A stretch of 64,000 nt of DNA from an uncultured Oscillospiraceae bacterium (GTDB lineage: Bacteria > Bacillota > Clostridia > Oscillospirales > Oscillospiraceae): the NCBI GenBank assembly GCA_910588135.1, contig CAJUOT010000009.1:4496-68495 (forward strand), given 5' to 3'. Both the position numbers and the translations under genes were made by a program. Shown here one piece after another: positions 43,110 to 50,908 of the stretch; the first letter of the stretch is position 1, and every line of letters begins with the position of its first letter. Under the pieces are notes generated by a model. That model made no database searches, had not been told where the DNA came from, and saw only the letters and a program-made list of their open reading frames with translations.

Positions 43110-44185
43110 ACGCGAGGAAAATATTCATCAAATACTTTGACCTGATCCGGACGGTCGCCGCCATTCTCATCGGGTTTGCCCTGACGCTGGTGCTGCTCTT
43201 TTTCGTGAGCAAGGACCCGTTGAACGCGGTGCGGTCCTTCATGCTCGGCCCGTTTTCCAGCCCGAGGCGCTTTTTCAATATCATTGAGCTGATGATCCCG
43301 CTGACATTTACCGCCCTGGGGATGTGCCTGATGCTCCAGGTGGGCGAGTTCAACCTCCTGGGGGAAGGTATTTTTGGACTGGCCGGGGCGTTTACGGCCT
43401 ATTTTGCCTGCAGGCTCTTGCCGGCGTCCATCCCGCCGGTGGTGTTCCCCACGCTCTTGATCCTGTTTGGCGCGGTTCTGGGGGCGCTGATGGCGGCCAT
43501 CCCGGCGCTCCTGCGGATCAAGTGGAACGCCAACATTGTGGTGGTCACCATCATGCTGAACTATGTGCTGGTCTTTTTTGCCACGTATATGCTGCGCTAC
43601 TGGATGCGGGATACAAAGGTGACCTATCTCGGCTCCTACAAATTCGCGGAAAATGCGAAGCTGACCACCCTGATCCGCGGCACCAAGCTGCACACGGGCG
43701 TATGGATCGCCGCGGCGGCGGTGCTGGTGGTGTGGTGGTTCCTGTTCAGGACGACCAAGGGCTATGAGATCCGCCTTACGGGGCACAACCAGTCCTTTGC
43801 CAAGTATGTCGGCATCAATGTGGTGGGCTCCATGCTGGCGGCGCAGATGCTGGGCGGGGCGCTGGCCGGAATGGGCGGCGCGGTGGAAATCCTGGGGCGC
43901 TATGACCGCTTTCTCTGGATGGAGCAGACAGGCTACGGCTTCGACGGAATGATGATTGCGGTCATTGCGAAAAAGAATCCTGCCCTCGTTCCGCTGGCGG
44001 CGTTTTTCATGGCCTATTTGAAAACAGGGGCCAACATTTCCGGCGCGACAACGGATGTTCCCCTGGAATTTATCAAGGTTATTCAGTCCATCATCATCAT
44101 TCTGGTGGCGGCCACCATGTTTATGGACAGCCTGCACAGGCGCGCTGTCATCAAAGCCTCCACCGAGGAAACGGGGGTGGCGTGA
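43106..44185 (+). CDS. Nucleoside ABC importer permease 1
   Basis: A 359-residue permease of the RbsC/BPD_transp_2 family with about nine helices (FTALGMCLMLQVGEFNLLGEG, MLNYVLVFFATYMLRYW, NVVGSMLAAQMLGGALAGMGGAVEI). This larger subunit is typical of BMP-dependent nucleoside importers. ATGA overlaps join it to the genes on both sides, pointing to tight co-translation. Confidence 0.92.
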   Translation: MNARKIFIKYFDLIRTVAAILIGFALTLVLLFFVSKDPLNAVRSFMLGPFSSPRRFFNIIELMIPLTFTALGMCLMLQVGEFNLLGEGIFGLAGAFTAYFACRLLPASIPPVVFPTLLILFGAVLGALMAAIPALLRIKWNANIVVVTIMLNYVLVFFATYMLRYWMRDTKVTYLGSYKFAENAKLTTLIRGTKLHTGVWIAAAAVLVVWWFLFRTTKGYEIRLTGHNQSFAKYVGINVVGSMLAAQMLGGALAGMGGAVEILGRYDRFLWMEQTGYGFDGMMIAVIAKKNPALVPLAAFFMAYLKTGANISGATTDVPLEFIKVIQSIIIILVAATMFMDSLHRRAVIKASTEETGVA

Positions 44186-45117
44186 TGTTTGCTCAGTTTT
44201 TTACCCAGGAGTATCTGGTTGATTTCTTCTACTCCATTATCCGCATGTCCACGCCGCTGGTCTACTGCGCCATGGGGGCGCTGATCTCCAGGCAGTCGGG
44301 GGCTCTCAATATGGCGCTGGAGGGTATTATGCTGACCGCGTCCCTCCTTGCGGTGGCATTCAGCGCCGCCACCCATACGGTGTTTTTCGGCATGGTGGGC
44401 GCCGTTTTGGGCGGGCTTCTGATTTCCTTCGTCCTGGCGTATATGCACCTTGTGAAGCAGTCGGAACTGGTTCTCACCGGCATCGCCCTGAACACGCTGG
44501 CTTCCGGCGGGACCGTGTACCTGCTGTTCCTGCTCACCGGGGAGAAGGGCACGTCCAGACTGCTGAACAGCCTGGTGGTGCCCAAGTGGGAGATACCGCT
44601 TGTCAAGGACATCCCCATTCTCGGGGAGGTTTTGTCCGGGCATAACGCGCTGACCTACATCGCCTTTGTGTTTGCGGCGTTGACCTACGTCTTGATTTTC
44701 AAGAGCGGCACGGGACTGCGCATCCGGGCGGTGGGCTTCAACCCTGACGCGGCGGCGTCGGTTGGTATCAATGTCAACAGGATCAAGTTTCAGGCATTTC
44801 TCTATTCCGGCCTGTTTGCCTCCCTGGGCGGGGCCTTCATGTCCATGGGATACCTGTCCAATTTCTCGCGGGACATGATGGCGGGCCGGGGCTTTATCGG
44901 AATGTCCGCCACCAACCTGGCCGACGGGAGGGTGCTCGGGTCGCTTCTGGCGTCTCTGGGCTTTGGCGCGGCGGAGGCGGTGTCCATTACGCTGGCGACG
45001 CTGAACATGAAAGCGGAGATCGTCAGCATGATCCCCTATCTCGCCACTGTGATCGGGTTGGTGATTATGTCCGCAAACAAGCAGGCAAAGGCCCGGAAAA
45101 ACCGGGAGGGAATATGA
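44182..45117 (+). CDS. Nucleoside ABC importer permease 2
   Basis: A 311-residue BPD_transp_2 permease (STPLVYCAMGALISRQSGALNM, RAVGFNPDAAASVGINVNRI, GRGFIGMSATNLADGRVLGS). It is the usual partner of the 359-residue subunit. Its start overlaps the upstream stop by 4 nt. Confidence 0.92.
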   Translation: MMFAQFFTQEYLVDFFYSIIRMSTPLVYCAMGALISRQSGALNMALEGIMLTASLLAVAFSAATHTVFFGMVGAVLGGLLISFVLAYMHLVKQSELVLTGIALNTLASGGTVYLLFLLTGEKGTSRLLNSLVVPKWEIPLVKDIPILGEVLSGHNALTYIAFVFAALTYVLIFKSGTGLRIRAVGFNPDAAASVGINVNRIKFQAFLYSGLFASLGGAFMSMGYLSNFSRDMMAGRGFIGMSATNLADGRVLGSLLASLGFGAAEAVSITLATLNMKAEIVSMIPYLATVIGLVIMSANKQAKARKNREGI

Positions 45118-45166
45118 CGGCGGCAGTTTGACCACAGAAGTTCAAACATATATGAGGAGGTTTACC

Positions 45167-45631
45167 ATGGAATTTTCGTTGAAGGATCACATTCTCCCCC
45201 TGCACCATGTCGGATTTATTGTGAAAGACATTGACCGCTCCCTGGCGTTCTATACGGAAAAGCTGGGGTTCGAGTTTTACAGCCGCTGGACGGAGCCGGT
45301 GGAAGAGGTGGAGAGCGGTATGTGCGTTCCGGGGGCGTCCCTGGAGCTGGCACAGGTGACGGGCTACGGATGTATGCTGGAATTCATCCGGTTCGCCACC
45401 GGCGAGGGGTCGGAGGAAAAGTTTCTGTCCAACCATATCGGAACCGGACATGTCTCCTTCCTTGTCAAGGACCTGCCGGCTGTGATGGAGCATCTCAAGT
45501 CGGTGGGAGTGGAGTTCTGCAGTGAACCTGTGGTTCTGCCCAACAGCAGCTGGGTCATGTTCTATGATCCGGACGGCATCCGGGTGGAGATCATGGAGTT
45601 CTATCGAAACAAGGGATTTGAGGACAGGTGA
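45167..45631 (+). CDS. VOC-family (glyoxalase-like) protein 1
   Basis: A 154-residue vicinal-oxygen-chelate protein. It has LHHVGFIVKDIDRSLAFYTEKL in the first beta-alpha unit (metal-ligand His), GHVSFLVKDLPAV in the second and DPDGIRVEIMEF with the metal-ligand Glu at the end. VOC enzymes include lyases, epimerases and isomerases. ATG 45167 follows GAGGAGG. It is paralogous to the next gene. Confidence 0.87.
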   Translation: MEFSLKDHILPLHHVGFIVKDIDRSLAFYTEKLGFEFYSRWTEPVEEVESGMCVPGASLELAQVTGYGCMLEFIRFATGEGSEEKFLSNHIGTGHVSFLVKDLPAVMEHLKSVGVEFCSEPVVLPNSSWVMFYDPDGIRVEIMEFYRNKGFEDR

Positions 45632-45679
45632 CCGCCGGAGAAATCTGGCAGTTTTCAACGGATCAGAGGAGAAAAGTAT

Positions 45680-46147
45680 ATGGAAAACTCAGTAAAAGAA
45701 AATATCCAAGCGGTCCACCACATGGGATTTATTGTGAAAGACCTGGACCGGTCCATTGATTTTTATGTCAACAAGCTGGGAATGGAGCTGAAGATGCGCT
45801 GGATTGAGACGGCGGAGCAGTGCGACGTGGGAATGGGAGTTCCGGGCTCCTCCCTGGAGCTTGCCCAGATGGTGGGCTACGGCGTTATGCTGGAGGTTGC
45901 CCGCTTTATTGACGTGCCGGGAATTGATACGCCTTTGTCGCCCCGCCAGACCGGCGTAGGACACATCTCTTTCACAGTGAAGGACCTGGTGCCGCTGATC
46001 GGCCAGCTGGAAAAGCAGGGCGTCCGGATGGCGAGCGAGCGCATGATTGTGCCGGAACTGAAGATTACATGGGTCCATGCGCTGGACCCGGATGGGGTCC
46101 GCGTGGAGCTGATGCAGTTTTTTGACCGCTGCGAGGATGTAAAATAA
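45680..46147 (+). CDS. VOC-family (glyoxalase-like) protein 2
   Basis: A 155-residue paralogue of the previous gene: VHHMGFIVKDLDRSIDFYVNKL, PGSSLELAQMVGYGVMLEVARF, GHISFTVKDLV and DPDGVRVELMQF. Conserved ligands suggest an active metal site. The two VOC proteins could be a heterodimer or act on two steps of one pathway. Confidence 0.87.
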   Translation: MENSVKENIQAVHHMGFIVKDLDRSIDFYVNKLGMELKMRWIETAEQCDVGMGVPGSSLELAQMVGYGVMLEVARFIDVPGIDTPLSPRQTGVGHISFTVKDLVPLIGQLEKQGVRMASERMIVPELKITWVHALDPDGVRVELMQFFDRCEDVK

Positions 46148-46165
46148 GAGAGGGAGGATCATGCC

Positions 46166-46909
46166 ATGCAGATACCACAGCCCCATATCCGGCTGACCCC
46201 TGACCCTGAGCTGCGCTGCGCCATTCTGCCCGGGGACCCGGCGCGGATTGACCGGATTCTGCCTTTTCTGGAGGGGGCCCGGGAGCTTGCGCTTCACCGG
46301 GAGTACCGAAGCGCGGCGGGGTATTACAAGGGCGTCAAAATACTGGCGCTGTCCACGGGAATCGGCGGCGCATCCATGGGTATCGCGGTGGAGGAGATGC
46401 GGCGCGTCGGCATCCGGTGGGCCGTGCGGATTGGAAGCTCCGGAGCCCTGCAGGAAAAGGTGGGGCTTGGCGATCTGGTGATTGCCAGCGGAGCGGTGCG
46501 GGACGACGGGGCCTCCAGAGCCTATGTCCCGGAGTGTTATCCCGCTGTGCCGGACCCGGACCTCCTGCAGGCGTGCCTTCGCGCGGCGCGGGAGCAGGGC
46601 TGCCGGCACCATATGGGGATTGTCCGCAGCCACGACAGTTTTTATACGGACAGGGAGGAGCAGATCTGCGATCAATGGTCCGCGTATGGGGTGCTGGCCG
46701 CTGATATGGAAACCGCGGCGCTGTTTACGGTTGGAATGCTTCGCGGGATGAAAACCGGGTCGATCCTGAACAATGTGGTGCGTTACCGGGACGACTCCGT
46801 GGAAGGGATCAACGCCTATGAGGAGGGCGAAAAGCTGGCAGCGGCAGGGGAACGGGCGGAAATCCTCGCCGCTCTGGAGGCCCTGGCGGAGGTGGCAGGC
46901 GGTGAATAG
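46166..46909 (+). CDS. Uridine-phosphorylase-family nucleoside phosphorylase
   Basis: A 247-residue NP-I family enzyme. It has LPGDPARIDRI (phosphate site), STGIGGASMGIAVEEM, RIGSSGALQEKVGLGD, SHDSFYTDREEQ and ADMETAALFTVG (ribose-binding Met-Glu). It should split a nucleoside with phosphate into base and (deoxy)ribose 1-phosphate. Beside a nucleoside-type importer this gives the operon its clearest chemical hint. Uridine, a methylated or a deoxy nucleoside are all possible substrates. Confidence 0.88.
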   Translation: MQIPQPHIRLTPDPELRCAILPGDPARIDRILPFLEGARELALHREYRSAAGYYKGVKILALSTGIGGASMGIAVEEMRRVGIRWAVRIGSSGALQEKVGLGDLVIASGAVRDDGASRAYVPECYPAVPDPDLLQACLRAAREQGCRHHMGIVRSHDSFYTDREEQICDQWSAYGVLAADMETAALFTVGMLRGMKTGSILNNVVRYRDDSVEGINAYEEGEKLAAAGERAEILAALEALAEVAGGE

Positions 46910-47948
46910 GCGGCGTCAAACCCTTCGCGTAACCCGGATTCAGCAGGTGGACCCATGGGTGCGGTGCTACCGTCTGGAAGCCGCCGCGCCGGGGGAACCG
47001 CTGGCGCCCTTCCGCCCTGGGCAGTATCTGAACCTCTTTTACGAGATAGACGGCGCCACGACCTCACGCCCGTATTCCATCGCATCGTCCCCCGGGGACC
47101 GGGAAAAGGGGTATTATGAGCTGATGATCCATGGCGGCGGAAGCTTTACTTCCCCCTGGCTCTTCCAAAACGTCCAGGTGGGCAGCGTGCTGGACAGCTC
47201 TTATCCGGAGGGGGGGTTCTGCGTTGACCCGTTGAGGGATTCCCATAAGCTGATCGCATTTTCCGGCGGAATGAGCGTCACGCCCCTGCGGTCTTTTGCG
47301 CGGGCGGTGGCGGAGGGCAGCCTGGACGCCGAGCTTACGGTTTTCTGCGGATGGGATGACGGCAAGGATGCGCTCTTCCGGGAGGAATTCCGCCAGTACG
47401 AGAGGGAGTGCTCCCGCTTCCGCGCCGTGTTCGCGTCGGCAAAGGAGGACTGCCCCGGTATGCTGCGCGGCTATGTGGACCGGGGAATGGCGGAACGTTT
47501 TGTGACAGGGACAGACGCGTCTGTTTTTCTCTGCGGCCCTCAGGAGATGTACCGCTTTCTGGAGCGGGAACTGTCGCCCTGGAAGATACCTCCTGAACGG
47601 TGGCACGAGGAGATACCTGGGGAGATGCATATGCCGGATGGTCCGCAGCTGGAGGACAGACAGGTGCTTTGCACCGTCCTGCGGGGTGGCCGGCGGCATA
47701 CCGTGCCCGCGCGCACCCGGGAGACGCTGCTGAAGGCGCTGGAGCGGGCTGGCCTGCATCCCGAGTCGCGGTGCCGCTGCGGCGTCTGCGGGTACTGCCT
47801 GAGCACGCTTCTGGAGGGAGAGGTCTACGTTCCGGCGGCGTTGGACGGCAGAAGCGGCAGAGAGCGGGAGAAGCGTAAAATTCATCCCTGCTGCAGTTTT
47901 CCCTTATGCGATGTGGTGATTCAGTGCGCGGAGCCTGGAGACGTTTAA
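46902..47948 (+). CDS. Flavin/NAD(P)H reductase with C-terminal 2Fe-2S ferredoxin domain
   Basis: A 348-residue electron-transfer protein started at GTG 46902 (GGAGGTGG upstream, 8-nt overlap with the phosphorylase gene). An FNR-type flavin domain (RPYSIASSPGD) and NAD(P) domain (FSGGMSVTPLRSF, FLCGPQEMYRFLE) lead to a plant-type 2Fe-2S domain with CRCGVCGYC near residue 287 and a fourth Cys near HPCCSF. The order is like phthalate-dioxygenase reductase. It should feed electrons to an oxygenase or reductase that is not encoded in the operon. Confidence 0.87.
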   Translation: MNRRRQTLRVTRIQQVDPWVRCYRLEAAAPGEPLAPFRPGQYLNLFYEIDGATTSRPYSIASSPGDREKGYYELMIHGGGSFTSPWLFQNVQVGSVLDSSYPEGGFCVDPLRDSHKLIAFSGGMSVTPLRSFARAVAEGSLDAELTVFCGWDDGKDALFREEFRQYERECSRFRAVFASAKEDCPGMLRGYVDRGMAERFVTGTDASVFLCGPQEMYRFLERELSPWKIPPERWHEEIPGEMHMPDGPQLEDRQVLCTVLRGGRRHTVPARTRETLLKALERAGLHPESRCRCGVCGYCLSTLLEGEVYVPAALDGRSGREREKRKIHPCCSFPLCDVVIQCAEPGDV

Positions 47949-48049
47949 GGAGTTCCGGCAGAGCCTTTTTCAACGCGATACAGCGCAGGGAACGGCTCCG
48001 CGGTCTGTTTGCTGAGAGTGTTTGTATGTTGAGCTTTGAAGAAAAAAGG

Positions 48050-48084
48050 AGCAGGGCCAGACCGTTTTTCGGTCTGGCCCTGCT
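48050..48084. terminator. Terminator shared by converging operons
   Basis: A 15-bp perfect stem AGCAGGGCCAGACCG/CGGTCTGGCCCTGCT with TTTTT loop. On the minus strand it is followed by CCTTTTTTC, so it mainly ends the fructose operon and may also stop the rightward operon. Confidence 0.85.
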
Positions 48085-48162
48085 TCATTCCGGTGCACCC
48101 GTCTGCCAGCCGCGGCGGCCGTGGCCGGGTATCCGCGGGGGCTTTATGATGGGCTTCCTTAC

Positions 48163-49065
48163 TCAAAATGTACTCAACAGCTTTAAAACTTGATCCCTTG
48201 CTGCCAATCCATCGGAGAACGCGGTGGCGGAGCCGGTGGCCGCGCCCAGCTTGTGGGCCATGGCGTAGTCGCGGTGCTCCAGCCAGCCGGCCAAAAACCC
48301 GGCCACCATGGAGTCCCCCGCGCCCACGGAGTTGACCACCTTCCCGTGGGGCACGCCCAGACGGTGAACCTCTCCCGTCTCGTCCAGCAGCAGGGAACCG
48401 TCCCCCGCCATGGACACCAGCACGTTCCGGGCGCCCCGCTCCTGGAGAAGCCGGGCGCAGTCCTCGATCTCGCCGTCGGTGGCCAGCGTTCTGCCGAAAA
48501 TCTCCCCCAGCTCGTGGTTGTTGGGCTTGATGAGGAAGGGTCGGTAAGGGAGGACGGCGCACAGCAGGTCCCGGGTGGCGTCCACCACGGTGAGGATGTC
48601 CCGGCCCTCCAGCCGGGCAAGTATGCGCTGGTACACGTCGTCGGGCAGGGAGGCGGGGATGGACCCGGCCAGCACCAGCACGTCCCCGGACTGGAGGCGG
48701 TCCAGCTTGGCGAACAGCTCCTCCAAGGCAGCGGCGGGGATGGAGGGGCCCACGCCGTTGATCTCGGTTTCCTGGCCCGCCTTGATCTTCACGTTGATCC
48801 GGGTCAGCCCCTCCGGAAGCCAGATAAAGTCGGTGGCGATGCCCGCCTTCCGCAGGCCCTGATCCAGCGCCTGCCCTGTGAACCCGGCCAGGAAGCCCAG
48901 GGCCACGTTGTCAATCCCCAGGCTGCGCAGCACGGTAGACACGTTGATGCCCTTGCCGCCCCACTGGAGCTCGTCGCTCTCGGTGCGGTTGGTCTCGCCG
49001 GCCCGGAAATCGCCCATGCGCACCACATAGTCCAGGGCCGGGTTAAAGGTAACGGTATAAACCAT
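48163..49065 (-). CDS. fruK: 1-phosphofructokinase
   Basis: A 300-residue PfkB-family kinase converting fructose 1-phosphate to fructose 1,6-bisphosphate. Signatures: MVYTVTFNPALDYVV, GGKGINVSTVLRSLG and the catalytic NSVGAGDSMVAGFLAG with intact GAGD. The ribosome site AAGGAGG lies inside the end of the DeoR gene 7 nt upstream. It is the last gene of the fructose operon. Confidence 0.93.
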   Translation of the reverse strand: MVYTVTFNPALDYVVRMGDFRAGETNRTESDELQWGGKGINVSTVLRSLGIDNVALGFLAGFTGQALDQGLRKAGIATDFIWLPEGLTRINVKIKAGQETEINGVGPSIPAAALEELFAKLDRLQSGDVLVLAGSIPASLPDDVYQRILARLEGRDILTVVDATRDLLCAVLPYRPFLIKPNNHELGEIFGRTLATDGEIEDCARLLQERGARNVLVSMAGDGSLLLDETGEVHRLGVPHGKVVNSVGAGDSMVAGFLAGWLEHRDYAMAHKLGAATGSATAFSDGLAARDQVLKLLSTF

Positions 49066-49071
49066 ATCCGG

Positions 49072-49815
49072 TCAAACCTCCTTGATGTCGGTGTATTCCA
49101 AATATCTTCGGTCGTCCAGCTGGTCGGTGACGATCCGGGCCCCGTCCAGGGAGAGGAAGGTGGCGGCGGTAATGGCGCCGAACTTGCTGGAATCGGCCAG
49201 CACCCAGGTTTCCCGGGCGTGGGCGGCGGCCATGGCTTTCACCATGGCTTCCTCCGGGTCGGGGGTGGTGAAGCCGGGGCCGGGGGCAATGCCGTTGGCG
49301 CCCAGGAACGCCTTGGTGAAATGGTACTTTTTCAGCCCCTCCATGGCCTCGCCGCCGATGATGGCCAGGGTGCCCGGCTTGAGCACGCCCCCCAGCACAT
49401 AGGAGCGCAGGCCCCGCCGGGGCAGGCGCTGGACGCACTCCACGCTGTTGGTGACGAAGGTGGCCCGGGTGGCCTGGATGTAGTCGGACATATGCATCAC
49501 GGTGGAGCCCGCGTCCAGGTATACCACGTCGTCGTCGGTGATGAGGCCGGCGGCATACCGGGCGATGCGCATTTTCTCCGGCGTGTGGAGCTGACGCTTG
49601 GTGTCCATGTCCGGCTCCTCGCTGTGGAACTCCTCCCGGACGGGGAGGGCCCCGCCGTGGACCTTGTTCAGCTTGCCCCGGCGGGCCAGCTCGTTCAGGT
49701 CCCGGCGGATGGTGGCCTCGGACGCGCCGGTCACCTGGCACAGCTGGGCCACGCTCACCGCCTGTTCCTTTTCCAGCTCGGCCAGAATGGCCTCCATCCG
49801 CACTTCCGCCAGCAT
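49072..49815 (-). CDS. DeoR-family regulator of fructose genes (FruR-like)
   Basis: A 247-residue DeoR regulator. The N-terminal HTH is VSVAQLCQVTGASEATIRRD with LNKVHGGAL; the C-terminal DeoRC domain (SNSVECVQ-like THFVTNS, GVLKPGTLAIIGGEAMEGL) senses a sugar phosphate, probably fructose 1-phosphate. It precedes fruK by 6 nt and has its own promoter at 49849-49877. Repeated TTTGATTG boxes at the fruA promoter are its likely sites. Confidence 0.9.
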   Translation of the reverse strand: MLAEVRMEAILAELEKEQAVSVAQLCQVTGASEATIRRDLNELARRGKLNKVHGGALPVREEFHSEEPDMDTKRQLHTPEKMRIARYAAGLITDDDVVYLDAGSTVMHMSDYIQATRATFVTNSVECVQRLPRRGLRSYVLGGVLKPGTLAIIGGEAMEGLKKYHFTKAFLGANGIAPGPGFTTPDPEEAMVKAMAAAHARETWVLADSSKFGAITAATFLSLDGARIVTDQLDDRRYLEYTDIKEV

Positions 49816-49848
49816 ACCGCAGGCTCCTCTCCGTTGTTTGATATCCCC

Positions 49849-49877
49849 ATCATATCATCAAAAACAAGCAGGGTCAA
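49849..49877 (-). promoter_or_regulatory. Internal promoter for the regulator and fruK
   Basis: On the minus strand TTGACC (complement of 49872-49877), 17 bp, TATGAT (complement of 49849-49854), directly after the oxidoreductase gene. Confidence 0.65.
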
Positions 49878-49887
49878 GCGAATTCGC

Positions 49888-50871
49888 TCAAGCCTCCTCC
49901 TCCGGGTAGACCACGCCCCACTCCCGGCGCAGAGCGGTCATCAGCGCCATCACGTCCATGGTATAGGGCAGCAGCATATCGCCCTCCCCCCGGACAGCCT
50001 TCTCCATGTCCTCCAGCTCGTATACCAGGGCGCTGGCGGTGCTCCCCGCACGGAGGACCTCCCGGCTGCCGGTGGCCGCGTCCACAAGGACCGCCTCCTC
50101 CGCCCGGGGGTATTCCATGATCTCGATGTAGCCCCGCTCGCAGGAGATTACCGCCCGCTTGGGCTGCTTGGAGTGGAGGGACAGGGCGGCGGACACCAGC
50201 TGCCCCTCCCGGTTGGTCATGACCAGGACGGCGCTCTCGTCCACCCCGGTGGGGGCCTTGCGGACGAAGGACTTCACCTGATCCGGGTTGGAATCCAGGA
50301 ACAGCCGGGCCAGGGACAGGGCGTACACGCCGATGTCCAGCATGGCGCCCCCCGCCAGATTCCGGTTGAAGAAGCGGTTGGACATATCGTAATCCTTGAA
50401 GCTGCCGAAGTTGAGCTGGATCAGGTTCACCTTTCCCAGCGCCCCGGAGGCTACCCGCTCCCGCAGAGCCCGGTACAGGGGCATATGGTAGATGGTCATG
50501 GCCTCCGCCAGCACCACGTGGTTTTCCTCCGCCAGCTTTGCCGCCCGGTCCAGCTCTTCGCTGTTCAGGGTGATGGACTTCTCGCACAGCACGTGCTTGC
50601 CGTGGGACAGGGCCTGCTCCAGGTAGGCCATGTGAGTGTTGTGTGGGGTGGTGAGGTAAATCACGTCGATGTCCGGGTCAGTGAACATCTCGTGGTAGTC
50701 CGTGTAGACCTTTTTGACCCCGTACTTGTCCGCGAAGGCCACCGCCTTCTCATAGGTGCGGTTGCCCACCGCGTCCAGGGTGCGGCCCATGGCCTGGAGG
50801 GCCGCCGCCATTTCGTTGGCGATGACTCCGGTGCCCAGCACGGCCCAGCGGATCGGTCTGTTTTCCTCCAT
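49888..50871 (-). CDS. Gfo/Idh/MocA-family oxidoreductase
   Basis: A 327-residue NAD(P)-dependent sugar oxidoreductase. The Rossmann motif is VLGTGVIANEMAAAL, the cofactor/catalytic stretch is VLCEKSITLN (EKP-type Lys), and GGAMLDIGVYALSLARLF contains the catalytic Asp. Related enzymes oxidise inositols, glucose or other polyols. It is inserted between fruA and its regulator, a placement that is unusual for a fructose operon. It starts 37 nt after fruA. Confidence 0.88.
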   Translation of the reverse strand: MEENRPIRWAVLGTGVIANEMAAALQAMGRTLDAVGNRTYEKAVAFADKYGVKKVYTDYHEMFTDPDIDVIYLTTPHNTHMAYLEQALSHGKHVLCEKSITLNSEELDRAAKLAEENHVVLAEAMTIYHMPLYRALRERVASGALGKVNLIQLNFGSFKDYDMSNRFFNRNLAGGAMLDIGVYALSLARLFLDSNPDQVKSFVRKAPTGVDESAVLVMTNREGQLVSAALSLHSKQPKRAVISCERGYIEIMEYPRAEEAVLVDAATGSREVLRAGSTASALVYELEDMEKAVRGEGDMLLPYTMDVMALMTALRREWGVVYPEEEA

Positions 50872-50908
50872 GGCAAATCTCTGCCTTTCGCAATTTATTG
50901 TCAGTATA

